Assembly (NCBI RefSeq): GCF_023091745.1
Contig: NC_068928.1
Span: forward strand, 10,248,001-10,312,000
DNA from: Budorcas taxicolor
Taxonomy: Eukaryota; Chordata; Mammalia; Artiodactyla; Bovidae
Length of the DNA: 64,000 nt
Direction of reading: 5' to 3'
The number at the start of each line of letters is the position of its first letter. Position 1 is the stretch's first letter. The notes beneath the pieces were generated by a model, which saw nothing but the letters and a program-made list of their open reading frames with translations, had not been told where the DNA came from and did no database searches. Below are positions 32,101 to 43,899 of the stretch, in pieces. Both the position numbers and the translations under genes were made by a program.

Positions 32101-32815
32101 TCCCCAGCCTTCTAGAGGGCCAACTCCTTAATGCAGGTGGTAGATGGCATTGATGTCAACCTAGTTGATGCTAATTTAGGAAAACAACCCTGAGATAAAG
32201 AGTCAGAGCAAGAAGACTCTGTAATAAGCCTGCTGGCCTAGCGGGAATGATGAGTTTTTATCTATTGCAGGTCAGAGCTATTTGGCTTCTGGAGCTTCGG
32301 GGACAGGCCTGTGTGGACCTTGGAGAAAACAGTTTTCAATGACAGAGAGCCCATGATGGGCTCCTCAGCATCCTCCCCGTGATGAGACCCTGCTGGGTGA
32401 CAGGAACAAGAAGAGTTTGTAAAGAGACAAGGACCATCAGCAGGGCCCTGGCCAGAGGACAGACGGATGCTGGGGATGGGAGTCAGGAGAGGGAAGAGGA
32501 GGCATGCCTGCAGCAGGAGATTGGGAAGGGGAGTTTGGGAGCCCCCTTCCTTCTCCCAGGATGATCTTCACTGAATCCCTGGCTGGTGTCCCCTTTTGTT
32601 CTGCTTAGAGTGTTTCACTCGGAGAGAAGGGAACTTGGCTGAACACTGAGGCCGGGGGGGTGTGGGGGGGTGTGACTTTCATAGACAATTTCCAGTGAAA
32701 TCCCATCAAGTTCTTAACTTCCCCAGAGTGGCCTCCCCTGACCTTCTCATCTAAGGTCATAAATCAGTCACCCCTCACCCCTACCAGCTCTCCTTCTCTC
32801 TTCTCTCTCTTTTGT
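32100..32815. other. Intergenic, unique-looking
   Basis: GC-richer than its surroundings, with a G-rich patch at 32649-32670. No gene or repeat is recognised. Confidence 0.5.
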
Positions 32816-32943
32816 TTTTTGGGGCTTGTTTGTTGTTTTTAATGGATCCTGCAAGGATCTTAGCTCCCTGATCAGAGACTGAACCTGGGCTCTTGGCAGT
32901 GAACGCTTGGAGTCCTAACCACCGGGCTGCCAGGAAACTCCCC
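32815..32943 (-). mobile_element. CHR-type SINE
   Basis: Reverse copy: aggatcttagctccctgatc, accaccgggctgccagga. Confidence 0.78.
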
Positions 32944-33330
32944 CTACTATCGCTCTCTATTATTGCCACATACTGTTCTCCAGCCCACTTGCAGTGCCCA
33001 CCAGCCCTGCTCTAGGACGTGATTTTTCTCCTGGTTCTGTCCTTCACTTCATATCCTGTACTTGATGGGAGCATGTGACATGTTGCTCTGACACTGTTCA
33101 ATTAGCGTTTGTCTTTATACTGGTGCCCTTGCTTATTGCATATGTCCTTACAGCAGCAGTTTAAGGGGCTCTGCCGGGCTGGAGAAGCCATGCATTCAGG
33201 AGGCCTGTGTGCAGTTGATATCAGGCCGGTTACATGCCTTATGAAAGTAGTCAGGAGACATATCTGTAGGTTTGCTTCTCCAGATTCTGAGCTAACAGGA
33301 ACAAGGTTTAGGGGGTCTTAGTGTGCTAAT

Positions 33331-33545
33331 GGGCTTCCCAGGTGGATAAGTGGGTAAAGAAACTGCCTACAGTGCAGGAGACGCCAGAGATATGGGTTCG
33401 ATTCCTGGGCTGGGAAGATCCCCTGGAGGAGGGCTCGGCAACTCTCCAGTATTCTTGCCTGGAGAATCCCCACGGACAGAGGAGCCTGGCAGGCTACAGT
33501 CCACGGGTCTCAAAGAGTCAGACATGACTGAGTAACTAAGCATGG
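33331..33545 (+). mobile_element. Bov-tA SINE
   Basis: Head gggcttcccaggtggataag, B-box tatgggttcgattcctgg, end catgactgagtaactaagc. Confidence 0.88.
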
Positions 33546-33569
33546 CACATCCTTCTCTATTACTACACC

Positions 33570-33760
33570 TGAGCACGTCTCCTACCGGCTTGTCTTACGA
33601 TCTGAATGATATACTTATTAATTTTCACATCCTGTGTCTGGTTCACCCGCTAGGGCAGAGACCATCATTGTTTTATTTACCATGTGTGTTCAGAACCCAG
33701 AACAGGGCTGGTGGAAAGGCAATGTCCAAAAGTATTTGTTGCATGATGAAAGGTGTGAAT
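33570..33760 (+). mobile_element. L2 3'-end fragment
   Basis: cgctagggcagagaccatca and aaaagtatttgttgcatg match the sense L2 end. Confidence 0.45.
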
Positions 33761-34728
33761 GATGTCTGGGTGGTTGATCCTCAAACGGGATGGTATCAGT
33801 GGCGTATAAATAGACGCCATTGTGGTCATCCCCTCAACATCTGTGTAGAGATAAAATCATATTAGGGTTCATACCAAGCATAGGTCCAAAGGAGAAATAA
33901 AGGCCTCTCCCCAAGAGGTGTCTGGGAAGTCCTGCCCTCTGCCTACTGAGGTCCAGGGAATCCTGGGCTCTTTTATGAAAATGAAAGTCAGTTTAGCTCC
34001 CATCTATCCTCTGCACACCAACCCCCACTCAGCGCCGGTTGGGGGGCAGGTCATGCTGGGGCTTGCCCCATTTTGCACTGCCAGGAGCTCTGGCTGGCTC
34101 CCATCAGATATACGCCGGCTGTTGGCAAGCGGGAAGGAAGCAAGCTGCAGCAGGAACAAAGTCTGTCACCCTCCCAGAACTTGAAGTAGTTGCCGAGGGA
34201 TGTCAGCTGGTCCTGGGGTAAAGAGACCATTATTTGCCATCTCATAAGCAGGTGTTTGAGGGTCAGATTATTTCTCATCAGGTTGAAAGCCAGGGCAGGC
34301 ATGATGTTTTCTTTCTCCTTTGGCCTTGCCGATATAGCAGAGTTCACCCATGAGGTCAGGTTGACCTGGTTCTTCTAAGGGGGCCTTGAAGTGTAGTTAA
34401 GGGTACAGTCAAGCCATTCTTCCTGATGTCATCCTTCCCTTATCAACTGTGAGACCTGTGATAAATGTCCTGAGGGATGATGAATGGAGCTAGGAGACTC
34501 CTCACTATGGCCTCAGCAAGATGCATCACAGTCCAGATTGGGCCTCTCTTTGGGACTTCTGAATGGTATGAATCTAGAGAAGGGAAAAAAAGTTTTACTT
34601 GTTCGTATGAGATTTCATAGCGGAGATGGTCTTGATGCTGGTCATTTTCCCCACTGGTTTGAGGGACTTGGATGACCCTGATTTGCCCTCACATTTCCCT
34701 TCCTTTTTATTTTCTGGAAAGAAAAGTA
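33760..34728. other. Intergenic, nothing recognised
   Basis: No ruminant SINE and no credible gene. Confidence 0.45.
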
Positions 34729-34872
34729 AGACCACTGGATAAGATTCCATGCTCCCAATGCAGGGAGCCCAGATTCAAGCCCTGGTTGGGGAACTAGGTC
34801 ACATATGCCCCAGCTGAAGATCCTGCTGCAGCAACTGAGACTTGATGTGGTCAAAAAAAAAAAAAGAAAAAT
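34729..34872 (+). mobile_element. CHR-type SINE, headless
   Basis: gggaactaggtcacatatgc and agcaactgagacttgatgtg, then a poly-A tail. Confidence 0.75.
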
Positions 34873-34929
34873 AGAATGGAAATGAAACTATTAAAAACAT
34901 AAAAGAAGAAGAAGAAAAGAAAATTAAGA

Positions 34930-35110
34930 CTGTTTATTGACTACCTACTATATTCCAGGCACTGTACTGGGCAAATTTTCCAAAGTTTCATTTGTATAAA
35001 ACCATTTCAGGATAGATTATTATTTTTTTTATATAAATGAGAAGATGGAGGTTCAGAAAAATAGAGTAAAGATAGCCCCTCAGCTGAGGGACTGAGTCAG
35101 AAGATGAACT
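34930..35110 (-). mobile_element. MIR/L2-like fragment
   Basis: ttgactacctactatattcc and caggcactgtactgggcaaa are followed by gaagatggaggttcagaaaa, all reversed. Confidence 0.5.
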
Positions 35111-35430
35111 CAGGTTGCCTTGCTCCTAAATTTTGTGTGTTGTTCCCCTCCAGGGCCCAGGAAGAACAGGAATGCTGGAATAAATTACACGGTAACCCCA
35201 ATACATTACTTCTCAACATGAATCTAACGCTAAAGATTGTTAAGCATGTCTGCATTTACTGGGGAGAGACAGAGGAGGGGGAGGAGTGGGGCATGAGAAT
35301 ATTTTTTTTTTAACCGGGATTCAATCTGTTCTCAGCACACTGTCCCGTACAGACAACCCGAACCTAAGTATGCTACCTTGCTTCTGCAGCGTCAGAGAAA
35401 AGATGACTTGGCAGGGACTAATGCTAACTT

Positions 35431-35636
35431 AGCTTCCCCGGTGGCTCAGTTGGTGAAGAATCCACCTTTGGATTTGGGAGACTCAGGTTTGATCCCTGGG
35501 TCAGAAAGGCCCCCTGGAGAAGGAAATGGCACCTCACTCCAGTATTCTTGCCTGGGAAATCCCATGGACAGAGGAGCCCGGTGGGCTTCAGTCCATGGGG
35601 TTGCAAGAGTCAGACACGACGAGCAACTAAACCAAA
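35431..35636 (+). mobile_element. Bov-tA SINE
   Basis: Head agcttccccggtggctcagt to gagtcagacacgacgagc. The flanks share atgctaac (before 35431 and after 35640). Confidence 0.87.
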
Positions 35637-35649
35637 CCACGATGCTAAC

Positions 35650-36677
35650 CTGGTCCAGAGTTAGCTTTCCAGCTGCTCTTGATAGAGTAGCTACTGCTAC
35701 TTCATCATTGAATAAGAACCACAGTTTTTCAGTCCTGCCCAGGAACATCCATGGGAATAAAGACTTCGGTAAAATGCAAGGTAGCCTGGGTGATTGTCTC
35801 CTGCCCTAAACCAGAGGCAGTTCAGCAAGACAGAAACCCCAGAGCAGTGTCTTGTCTCTGGGACCAGTGACTCGGTCACCTGGGCCTCTGTCCTCCTGCA
35901 GAAGGTGAGACCTTGCCTCTACCTTCGGGGAGGGAACCTGAACTCTCCCGGCCCTCGGCAGTCCAGGAAGTCTGCCACTGCCTTACTCGAGATGTCTTAT
36001 TAAACTGTAATCAGACTGCGAGAGGAGCCAGTCAAAGCAGTGGCTATTAATAGGGAGGCAAGGAAAGCTGACTAAGGAGGGAGCGGACTTAGACTAGGGG
36101 GAAGAGCCTGGCCACCTTGGCCCACAGTCCTCGGACACAGGTCAGCGAGGGAGAGAAGAGGCCTGAGCTCTTTTCATTCCTAGGCCGCGGTCAGCACTAT
36201 CTGGCTTTCTCAACTTCGGAAATAGAAACCCGAAGTGGTCCCAATCAAAAGGATATCCAGCCGTCTTTCCCAGGTCCTTGGGGAGTCTTGGCGCCCTGAG
36301 AACACATAGCTTAAATAGCTATGTCATCAGTCAGTGCGACTTGGAAAGGTGCTGGGGCTATATTTCTGTGGTCTCCCTCAACTGACAAGCCGGTGCTGAC
36401 CCAGCCGCCTGGCTGGCCAGCCCTTCCCACTGGCAGAGACGTCAGAGTAGGGAGATTCTATTTCTGGCTGCTTGATAAGGCTTGGGGAAGTAGGTGTTAC
36501 AGAAAGGTGCAAAGGGAGAATGAAGGGCATGGTGCAAAAGGGCCTAATAATGCAGAAGAAAGTTTTCGGTAATTTCTATCAATGGAATGCCTTTTTCAGG
36601 GAGCTAAGATTTTTGACGTTCAGTAGAATTTGTCAGCCTCTGGATGCTGGAAACAGGATACCTTCCAAAATCTGGCC
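35650..36677. other. Intergenic, SINE-free
   Basis: Unique-looking sequence; no gene or known repeat is recognised. Confidence 0.45.
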
Positions 36678-36758
36678 ATGGGCACTTGCCCGGCAGTCCA
36701 GATTCAAAGCTTCCATAAGCAGGGAACACGGGTTCCATCCTTGGTCAGTAAACTAAAA
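36678..36758 (+). mobile_element. CHR-type SINE, left half (split by an LTR)
   Basis: gggcacttgcccggcagtcc, then gggaacacgggttccatcc and ggtcagtaaactaaa: this is the front of a CHR SINE up to the aactaagatc position. The missing back half is found at 37303-37343. Confidence 0.78.
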
Positions 36759-37302
36759 TGAAGAAGGGATTCATAGGGCCTGGACTCCATCTTAGGCCTG
36801 TTCATGCTGATCGTGCTCGGCCACCTTTCCAGTGGACTCTGAACTCTGTGTTTAGTGCCTATGAAAACAGCAACAGAAGGATAAGACCCCCTCCAGACAG
36901 GGGCACCTTGAAGATCGTATCTAGGTTACTCACCGCCTAAGAGAAAACATACACTATCACCCCTTCCTCCAGACAGGCCATAAATTTTTCTGTATCTGTT
37001 GGAGTGTAACCTCGGGTTTATTGATTATTGGCTAATTGTTTGACTGTTTGAGCACATGAGCACATAGCACGTGAATGATGGGGTTATTGGGATTGTATTT
37101 TCCCTGGTTTATGTAAGTCTCAAGGAATTTGGAGTGGTGGGCTCAGACACGTGCACATGGGGCATAAAAGATTTTCACAAATGCTGGTCAGGGTCTTTGG
37201 CTAAGAGGAGACTCTGCCTTGGGCCCGCCAGTGTAATAAACTGCACTCCACTGTCTGCATTGTCCTTCTGAGTGAGTTTGTTTCCCAGAACACGTGGCTA
37301 CA
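36759..37302 (+). mobile_element. Solo LTR of an endogenous retrovirus (about 544 bp)
   Basis: It starts TG (tgaagaaggg) and ends CA (acgtggctaca). It has a TATA-like cataaaag at 37163-37170 and an AATAAA at 37235-37240. A GT-rich end (ttctgagtgagtttgtttcc) follows about 30 bases after AATAAA, which is the usual U3-R-U5 layout. No internal viral genes flank it. The termini are set by where SINE sequence stops and resumes. Confidence 0.7.
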
Positions 37303-37343
37303 ACAAGAACTCCTGCATGCCACGTGGCAGAGCCAAAAAAAAA
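37303..37343 (+). mobile_element. CHR-type SINE, right half after the LTR
   Basis: aagaactcctgcatgccacg and tggcagagcc, then an A run (the rest of the CHR element), continuing exactly where 36758 left off. Confidence 0.78.
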
Positions 37344-37439
37344 GGGAAAACCAGTCTAGCCATGGCATGCCATGGACGCTGCGTTCGGCGTATCCCTCCC
37401 TCTGACCCGGGCACTGAAGGCGCACGTGTCCTGTGTATG

Positions 37440-37570
37440 CTGCCGCATTTAGTCTGCACTAACCCCCACGGTGGGGTGTTATCACCCCTCTTCTCGGAGG
37501 GGAAAAATGAGATTCAGAAAGGTAAGTGACTGGGCCACACAGTGGGTGACAAAAATCGCACTAAAACGGG
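37440..37570 (-). mobile_element. MIR-like fragment
   Basis: gagattcagaaaggtaagtg and actgggccacacagtggg match reversed MIR. Confidence 0.55.
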
Positions 37571-38330
37571 TCTGTCTGAGGCCGGGGGGAGCCAGGCTTC
37601 CCACCTCTGCACCCAAAGCATACCCCCATCTTTTCGGCTTCTTCTAGCCTTGACCCCGCCATCCCCCTACTCCTGTAGCTACCCCAGTACTGACACTGAA
37701 GTCAAGGTGCTAGAGGTCTGTATGTGTGTTGCTGAGAAGTGGGGGACTGACATGTTACAGTCTTGTCACCCTTCTTTTAGGTGGTTAGGCATGCCTAGGC
37801 ATGTTTCAAAGTAGATTTGTTTTGATTCCTGGATCTCTGAAGAAGGAGGTTCAGATGGAGATCGGATGTGGGAGATTTCTTTTCCCTTCCTTCCTAAAAA
37901 TATTTATTAAGAACCTATTGAGCTCAGCTCTGGGTACTTTCAAATGATAGGACAATTGAATGACATCATGGATCTGGTGTTTTTCTCTGCTGTTTTTCAC
38001 GTATCCTAGAAACTATCCATATATTTCTCTTGAGAGTTACAAAGGTGTCATAATCTACACACTTACGTGCATCTACCAAATACCTTTTCACAGAAAAGAG
38101 AGAAATGACTTTCCTTCCACTGATTGTCATATAGACTACTTCCTGAACCTGAAGGAAATTCCAGGATCCCAAACACCAGGCCCTAAGCACTTGCAAATAC
38201 GTGAGGGAAGAGTTTCAGCCGCCAGCTGTCGGGCCCCAGATACAGAGGTGGGACCAGACCACGCCTGATAATTTCCAAGCTCTCAGGCAGTAGATCATCT
38301 GAGCTGTTGTTCTGGGGTCTTATGTGCTCC
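37570..38330. other. Intergenic, nothing firm
   Basis: Short L2-like hint at 37897-37940 (atttattaagaacctattga). Otherwise nothing recognised. Confidence 0.45.
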
Positions 38331-38630
38331 TTTTTTTTGGCTGCGCTGGGTCTTTGTTGCTGCACTGGTTTTTCTCTAGTCGCAGTGCGCAGGTTTCTCT
38401 TTATGGTGCCTTTTCTCGTTGCAGAGCATGGGCTTTAGGGCACACGGGCTTCAGAAGCTGCAGCGCGTGGGCTCAGTAGTTGTGGCTCCTGGGCTTTAGA
38501 GTACAGGCTCAATAGTTGTGGTGCACACTTTGTTGCTCCTTGGCATGGGGGATCTTCCTGGATCAGGGATCAAACCCGTGTCTCCTGCACTGACAAGCAG
38601 ATTCTTTCCCACGGAGCTACCAGGGAAGCC
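38331..38630 (-). mobile_element. CHR-type SINE, full long form
   Basis: About 300 bp reverse copy with T-run tail, ggctgcgctgggtctttgtt, gtagttgtggctcctgggct and head complement gctaccagggaagcc. Confidence 0.82.
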
Positions 38631-41567
38631 TTATAGACTCTGTTGGTCAATTCTGTTTTCTTCCTTTTTTTGGAAAGGCAAACAAGTAGCCTACCAGTCA
38701 TAATAGTCAGCAAGATGGTGTCAGCACCCAGGTTCAGACAGCTGCCTCCTCTCACTGTAGTCAAAGTTAATTAATTCCCACTGTACCTTGAACTAGGTCA
38801 CCCACAGGTCTGTGCCGGGGCCTGACCTCGCTGCTAGGGAAGGAAGAGAGTTTCTAATCTGGAGGGGTGGAGAAGGGGGCTACATTTCACCTTTGCGTGG
38901 GCTTGTCTCTCCTCTCCTCCTCCAGGGAAGTGACCGTTTTCAGATCTGTGGGTGGGGAGGAAAATCTTCTCTTCCAAAAATAATGTCTTTCTGTAGCGGG
39001 GTTTAAAGCTGGACCAAGCTGCTAGAGCTATTTTTACCCAGCTTGCAGTTCAGGGTGTAAATAGCAACGGCGGCTGTTTTTTTTCCCACAATAGGGTCGA
39101 CGTCTTGGAGGCGAAGGCATTCTGGCTTTTGCAGCAAGGAGACAACACAAGTTGTCCTTGGGCCCAGGGGCTGATCCTTGACCACCTGGTCAGTATAGAA
39201 ACCGGGGTGGCATCTCCATGGTTCTGTTATCTGGGGCTCGGCTGTAAACACCAGGCCCCGGGATAACTCCTGGGCTGAGGCTAATTTAAAGAAGATCTAG
39301 GTGGAATCAGGCAGGAGAGTCTTAGACTGAGCGGCTGAGGGTTCCGGAAGCTTGTGCACCTCTTGGCTCCCCCTTGCTCCACCTCTTGCCTTAGCAAGCA
39401 CTTCCTCCCAGGTTGCTGCCGTTGGAGGGTTTCTTGCCCCAAGCCCACCAGATAAGGAACCTGAGGAGAGATAGAAAAAAACAAAATCCGCTTGAGGCTG
39501 CCCAGATGACGGAATGTCTCTAAAAATATATCCCTCCTAGTTCTCAAGTGATTGGCAGCCCCGCGGTCTTCAGCATTGGAAAGTGTCATTTAGAGGGTTG
39601 GCTCCCTCCGAAGCTGAGAAACTCACCAAGGCTTTGAGTTATGTCTCCAGTTGGCTTGGGTGTGATAGGTGGGGAGTTCAGCTTCCCAGAAGACCCTCGT
39701 TGGTATTATTGATGAGTGAGATAAACCAGCAAAGCTTGAGATGTGCCCATCACAGTTGGCGATCCTTTATTGCTTTCCTTTGAAGGAACAAATAAACTTC
39801 AGTGGCTTTCCTTTGAGGCCAACTTATTTACCCAAATCTTTCCTTGGGGTCTTTTGTCTGAAATTAGACAGGAGTTATGAGTCAGCTCTTTGTTATGAAT
39901 TACACAGCAGCTCCTTGTGGAACTGCCCATTCCTTTCCTCTAGGGACACATTGATCAGAGAATTTCTCAAATATCTACCAGATACTCAGAACTGGGCCTT
40001 TAGGCACATGGTTCAGGTTTCAGGTTCTTCCTAGAGATGACGTGTTGGGTAAGAAAAGGATTGAGGAACAGGTAAGCAGCTGAGTAATCCCCAAATGTGC
40101 TTTTTTGGCAATGATTTTTCTGTGCAGCTCATTGAAATTGATTCTGGGCAGCTGTTAATTGCAAAAACTCAGTGCCAATTATTGATAGCTAAAATGACAT
40201 TGGAGAGCTTTTCATGGCAAAAATAGGTGCAGACAATAGATGAGCAAAGAGCTTTGCATTTGAGAGAGGTTGGGAACATATTGTTTCAATCTGGGTTTCC
40301 ACTGTCAGCGCGGGTTCTCTCCCAGGACTGACCAGGGAAGTCTATTTCCTGACCTCCAGCAAAAAGTCCACCCGGAAGCCTCTCAAGATGAGATCAAAGC
40401 TTTGTCTTAACAGCCAGACCAGAGGACATCCATGCTGGGTTCAGGGCATTTTGGTCCTCACTGTGCTCAGAGTCACATTAAAGAGCCAACCCCACAGTTT
40501 TTAGTGAAACCTGATGAATTTGACATGTCTGATTAGCTAATGTGTGGAATTATTATTGTCCAGTTGATGCGGTAATTTGTCTATGAAACTTCAAAATTAT
40601 AAACAATGGTTTTCTGGGGAAAGCCTCTTGAAGTGTGATTGGTAAATGTTTACCGTAAAAAACAAACACAAAAACCCCCCCCAAAAAACCTGGATCTGGA
40701 AAGAGTGCCCTGGTGAATAAAATGAAAACCATGTGCAGTCCCATTGCTAAACTGACTAATTGTTTCGAAAAATGTTTCCAGCTCCAGCCTTGACGTTGGG
40801 CAAATTGGGAACGCTGTACCAGACTTCCTGTCTAATATGTCCCTAGATTTCCTGGAATCCAATTTGAAGCATTGTTTCCCCTTACACCACCAAGGAGTTA
40901 AACCTTGGCTCTGCTCTCCGGTGACTAATAGGCACCGTGTGGGTCTGAGCTCAGTGAGAAAGAAACTGACAGTCGGCGTGGGAAGCGTGTGAGATTTCAG
41001 TGCTCTTGCGACGCTTTTGATGGGCCTGGTGTGCGGGAGCAAGGAGGATTGCCATTGAGTGCCTTCAGCTATGTCCTTTTATCATGAATTCTTGGTTCTT
41101 CCTCTGAACTTTGCGTGATTTTTAATGAAGATCTCCAGCTCCTCTGGGGGCCTGATGTTACGGTAGTGTGTGAGTTAATTCCATGGAGGAGGATATTTTA
41201 AACAGCAAACAAATTCCATCACTTTGAAAAAGAGCCCGTTTTGATTGAAAACAGAGCGGAATCAACTGACCTGATCAAATCACACTTGATGTGTGTTGGG
41301 GGTAGGGGGACATCTTCCTTCCACTCTTGCTGCTTGCTTCCTGGTGAAAGAAGCCTAATTAACACTCACTCCCTCTGGCTTACCTGGGAAGGAAGAGTGG
41401 TTTAATAGGACTGTTGCGTTTCCCAGGAAAGGCTGTGCCTCTCTTCCTTTCCTCTTGAGAGTTCACACTGCTCCTGCACGGTGGGAAGGGGAGGTCCGTT
41501 CTGGCCCGCCTGTCCCTGGCCAAGTGGCCAGATCTGTCAGATTCTGAGTTTGAGTACTGGGTAGCTC
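38631..41567. other. 2.9-kb stretch free of ruminant SINE and BovB
   Basis: No SINE, LINE or LTR that I can name over 2.9 kb in a region that otherwise has about one per 800 bp. AT-rich, homeodomain- and MEF2-like words occur near 39027-39065, 40115-40235 and 41165-41290. There is no convincing open reading frame. It is a candidate regulatory stretch. Confidence 0.45.
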
Positions 41568-41576
41568 ATGCTCATT

Positions 41577-42700
41577 CAGTTCAGTTCAGTTCAGTTCAAT
41601 CAATCAGTCGTGTCCGACTCTTTGCAACACTGTGGACTGCAGCATGCAGTCCCTGACCATCACCAACTCCCAGAGCTTACTCAAACTCATATCCATTGAG
41701 CGGTGATGCCATTCAACCATCTCATCCTCTGTCGTCCCCTTCTCCTCCCACCTTCAATCTTTCCCAGCATCAGGGTCTTTTCAAATGAGTCAGTTCTTCA
41801 CATCAGGTTGCCAAAGTATTGGAGTTTCAGTTCAGCAAAAGTCCTTCCAATGAATATTCAGGACTGATTTCCTCTAGGATGGACTGGTTGGATCTCCTTG
41901 CAGTCCAAGGGACTCTCAAGACTCTTCTCCAACACCACAGTTCAAAAGCATCAATTCTTCGGTGCTCAGCTTTCTTCACAGTCCAGCTCTCACATCCATA
42001 CATGACTACTGGAAAAACCATAGCCTTGACTAGACGGACCTTTGTTGGCAAAGTAATGTCTCTGCTTTTTAATATACTATCTAGGTTGGTCATAACTTTT
42101 CTTCCAAGAAGTATGCATCTTCTGATTTCATGGCTGCAATCACCATCTGCAGTGATTTGGGAGCCCCAAAAGATAGTCTATCACTGTTTCCACTGTTTCC
42201 CCATCTATTTGCCATGAAGTGATGGGACCAGATGCCATGATCTTCGTTTTCTGAATGTTGAGCTTTAAGCCAACTTTTTCACTCTCCTCTCACTTTCATC
42301 AAGAGGCTCTTTAGTTACTCTTCACTTTCTGCCATAAGTGTGGTGTCATCTGCATATCTGAGGTTATTGATATTTCTCCCAGCAATCTTGATTCCAGCTC
42401 GTGCTTCATCCAGCCTGGCATTTGTTATGATGTACTCTGCATATAAGTTAAATAAGGAGGTTGACAATATACAGCCTTGACATACTCCTTTCCCAATTTG
42501 GAACTAGTCTGTTGTTCCATGTCCAGTTCTAACTGTTGCTTCTTCCTGCATACAGGTTTCTGAGGAGGCAGGAAATGTGGGCTGGTATTCCCATCTCTTG
42601 AAGAATTTTCCACAGTTTGTGGTGATCCACACAGTCAAAGGCTTTGGCATAGTCAATAAGACAGATGTAGATGTTTTTCTGGAACTCTCTTGCTTTTTTG
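41577..42700 (-). mobile_element. BovB LINE, 1.12 kb, 5'-truncated, with a 9-bp target-site duplication
   Basis: The tail repeat (cagttcagttcagttcagtt) is at the left end. The minus strand encodes KVRLVKAMVFPVVMYGCESW. Copies of atgctcatt at 41568-41576 and 42701-42709 mark the insertion boundaries. Confidence 0.92.
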
Positions 42701-42724
42701 ATGCTCATTGGCCTGACAATATAA

Positions 42725-42930
42725 GGCTTCCCTGGTGGGGCTCAGATGGTAAAGAATCTGCCTGCAGTGCAGGAGATGTGAGCTCAATCCCTGATTCGGG
42801 AAGATCCCTTGGAGAAGGAAGTGACAACCCACTCCAGTATTCTTGCCTGGAGAATTTCATGGACAGAGGAGCCTGGTGGGCTACAGTCTATGGGGTTACA
42901 GAAAGTAGGACAGGACTGAGCGGGTAACGC
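42725..42930 (+). mobile_element. Bov-tA SINE
   Basis: Head ggcttccctggtggggctca to aggacaggactgagcgggt. It lies 16 bp after the BovB duplication site. Confidence 0.86.
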
Positions 42931-43224
42931 TTTTTTCTGAATATCAGCTGTGTTAGCGATAAAGGGCATTGTTGGTCCTTGTCTAGCTTACTGCTGTCTT
43001 ATCTCTGATTTAGTTTAAAATCTGCAGAGAAAAGGGGATGACTACTACTTGGGAGCCTCCTCAAAGACCTCAACATTGACTGGAGACCTCCTGGTGGTTA
43101 AAAAAGCTTTGTGTTGGGGTGAGATCCTGGCATCTAGATACACATCACTACTTCCCTACACATCACCAAATTCCTTAGCTGTCAAATGAATAAAGGAGAG
43201 TTTACAGGTATTCCTTGGAGTTGA

Positions 43225-43330
43225 AATGTATCAATTCAGAGCTTGTTCATTGAATGCCTACTATGTGCCAGGGGTGATCAAGATGGACCATCTGTTATCA
43301 CACAGTTTATAATCTAGCTAGTGTGTATCA
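43225..43330 (-). mobile_element. L2 3'-end fragment
   Basis: ttcattgaatgcctactatg and tgccaggggtgatcaag match the reversed L2 end. Confidence 0.55.
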
Positions 43331-43369
43331 GAAAATTTAATGTTCCAAGTGAAATAAAATAACCTCAGA

Positions 43370-43630
43370 AAAGCTTAAGCAATAAAGAAAATTTATTGGC
43401 TCACTGGGGAGGCAGGCACAATTTGGTCCAGGACTCAAACAACAGGTTCCATTGCTTGGTTCTGCTTTCCCTGGGTGAGATCCATTCATTTGTGGCCACA
43501 TGATGCAACCCTTCCCCTCTCCTGGCAGCTTCCACAATGGCTGCAGTGAAAATAAGGCATACCATTTACCATTTGAGCTAACAGTCCAAGTCCCAAGATT
43601 CCCTACACACTCTGGAGGTCCATTCTGATG
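43370..43630. mobile_element. Unassigned old repeat-like sequence
   Basis: gaaaatttattggctcactg, ggctgcagtgaaaataagg and agtccaagtcccaagattcc recall a common old mammalian interspersed repeat whose name I cannot fix. Confidence 0.3.
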
Positions 43631-43639
43631 AGGCCATTC

Positions 43640-43870
43640 TAGGTCATGTGCATGCATGCTAAGTCATTTCAGTTGTGTCAGACTCTTTACGACCCTGTGG
43701 ACCGCAGCCTACCAGGCTCCTCTGTACATGGGATTCTCCAGGCAAGAATACTGGAGTGGGTTGCCATGCCCTCCTCCAGGAGATCTTCCCGACCCAGGGA
43801 TCAAACCCTGGTCTCTTACATCTCCTGCACTGGCAGGCGGGTTCTTTACCACTAGTGCCAACTGGGGAGC
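43640..43870 (-). mobile_element. Bov-tA SINE with a 9-bp target-site duplication
   Basis: Reverse copy from gcatgcatgctaagtcattt to the head end; the head complement is damaged (agtgccaactggggagc). Flanks aggccattc at 43631-43639 and 43871-43879. Confidence 0.88.
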
Positions 43871-43899
43871 AGGCCATTCCTAAAGCAATGACTGGGGCT

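Noticed and set aside
35650..36677. Possible CpG island or promoter
   Set aside because: CpG is not enriched and there is no exon or open frame with recognised content.
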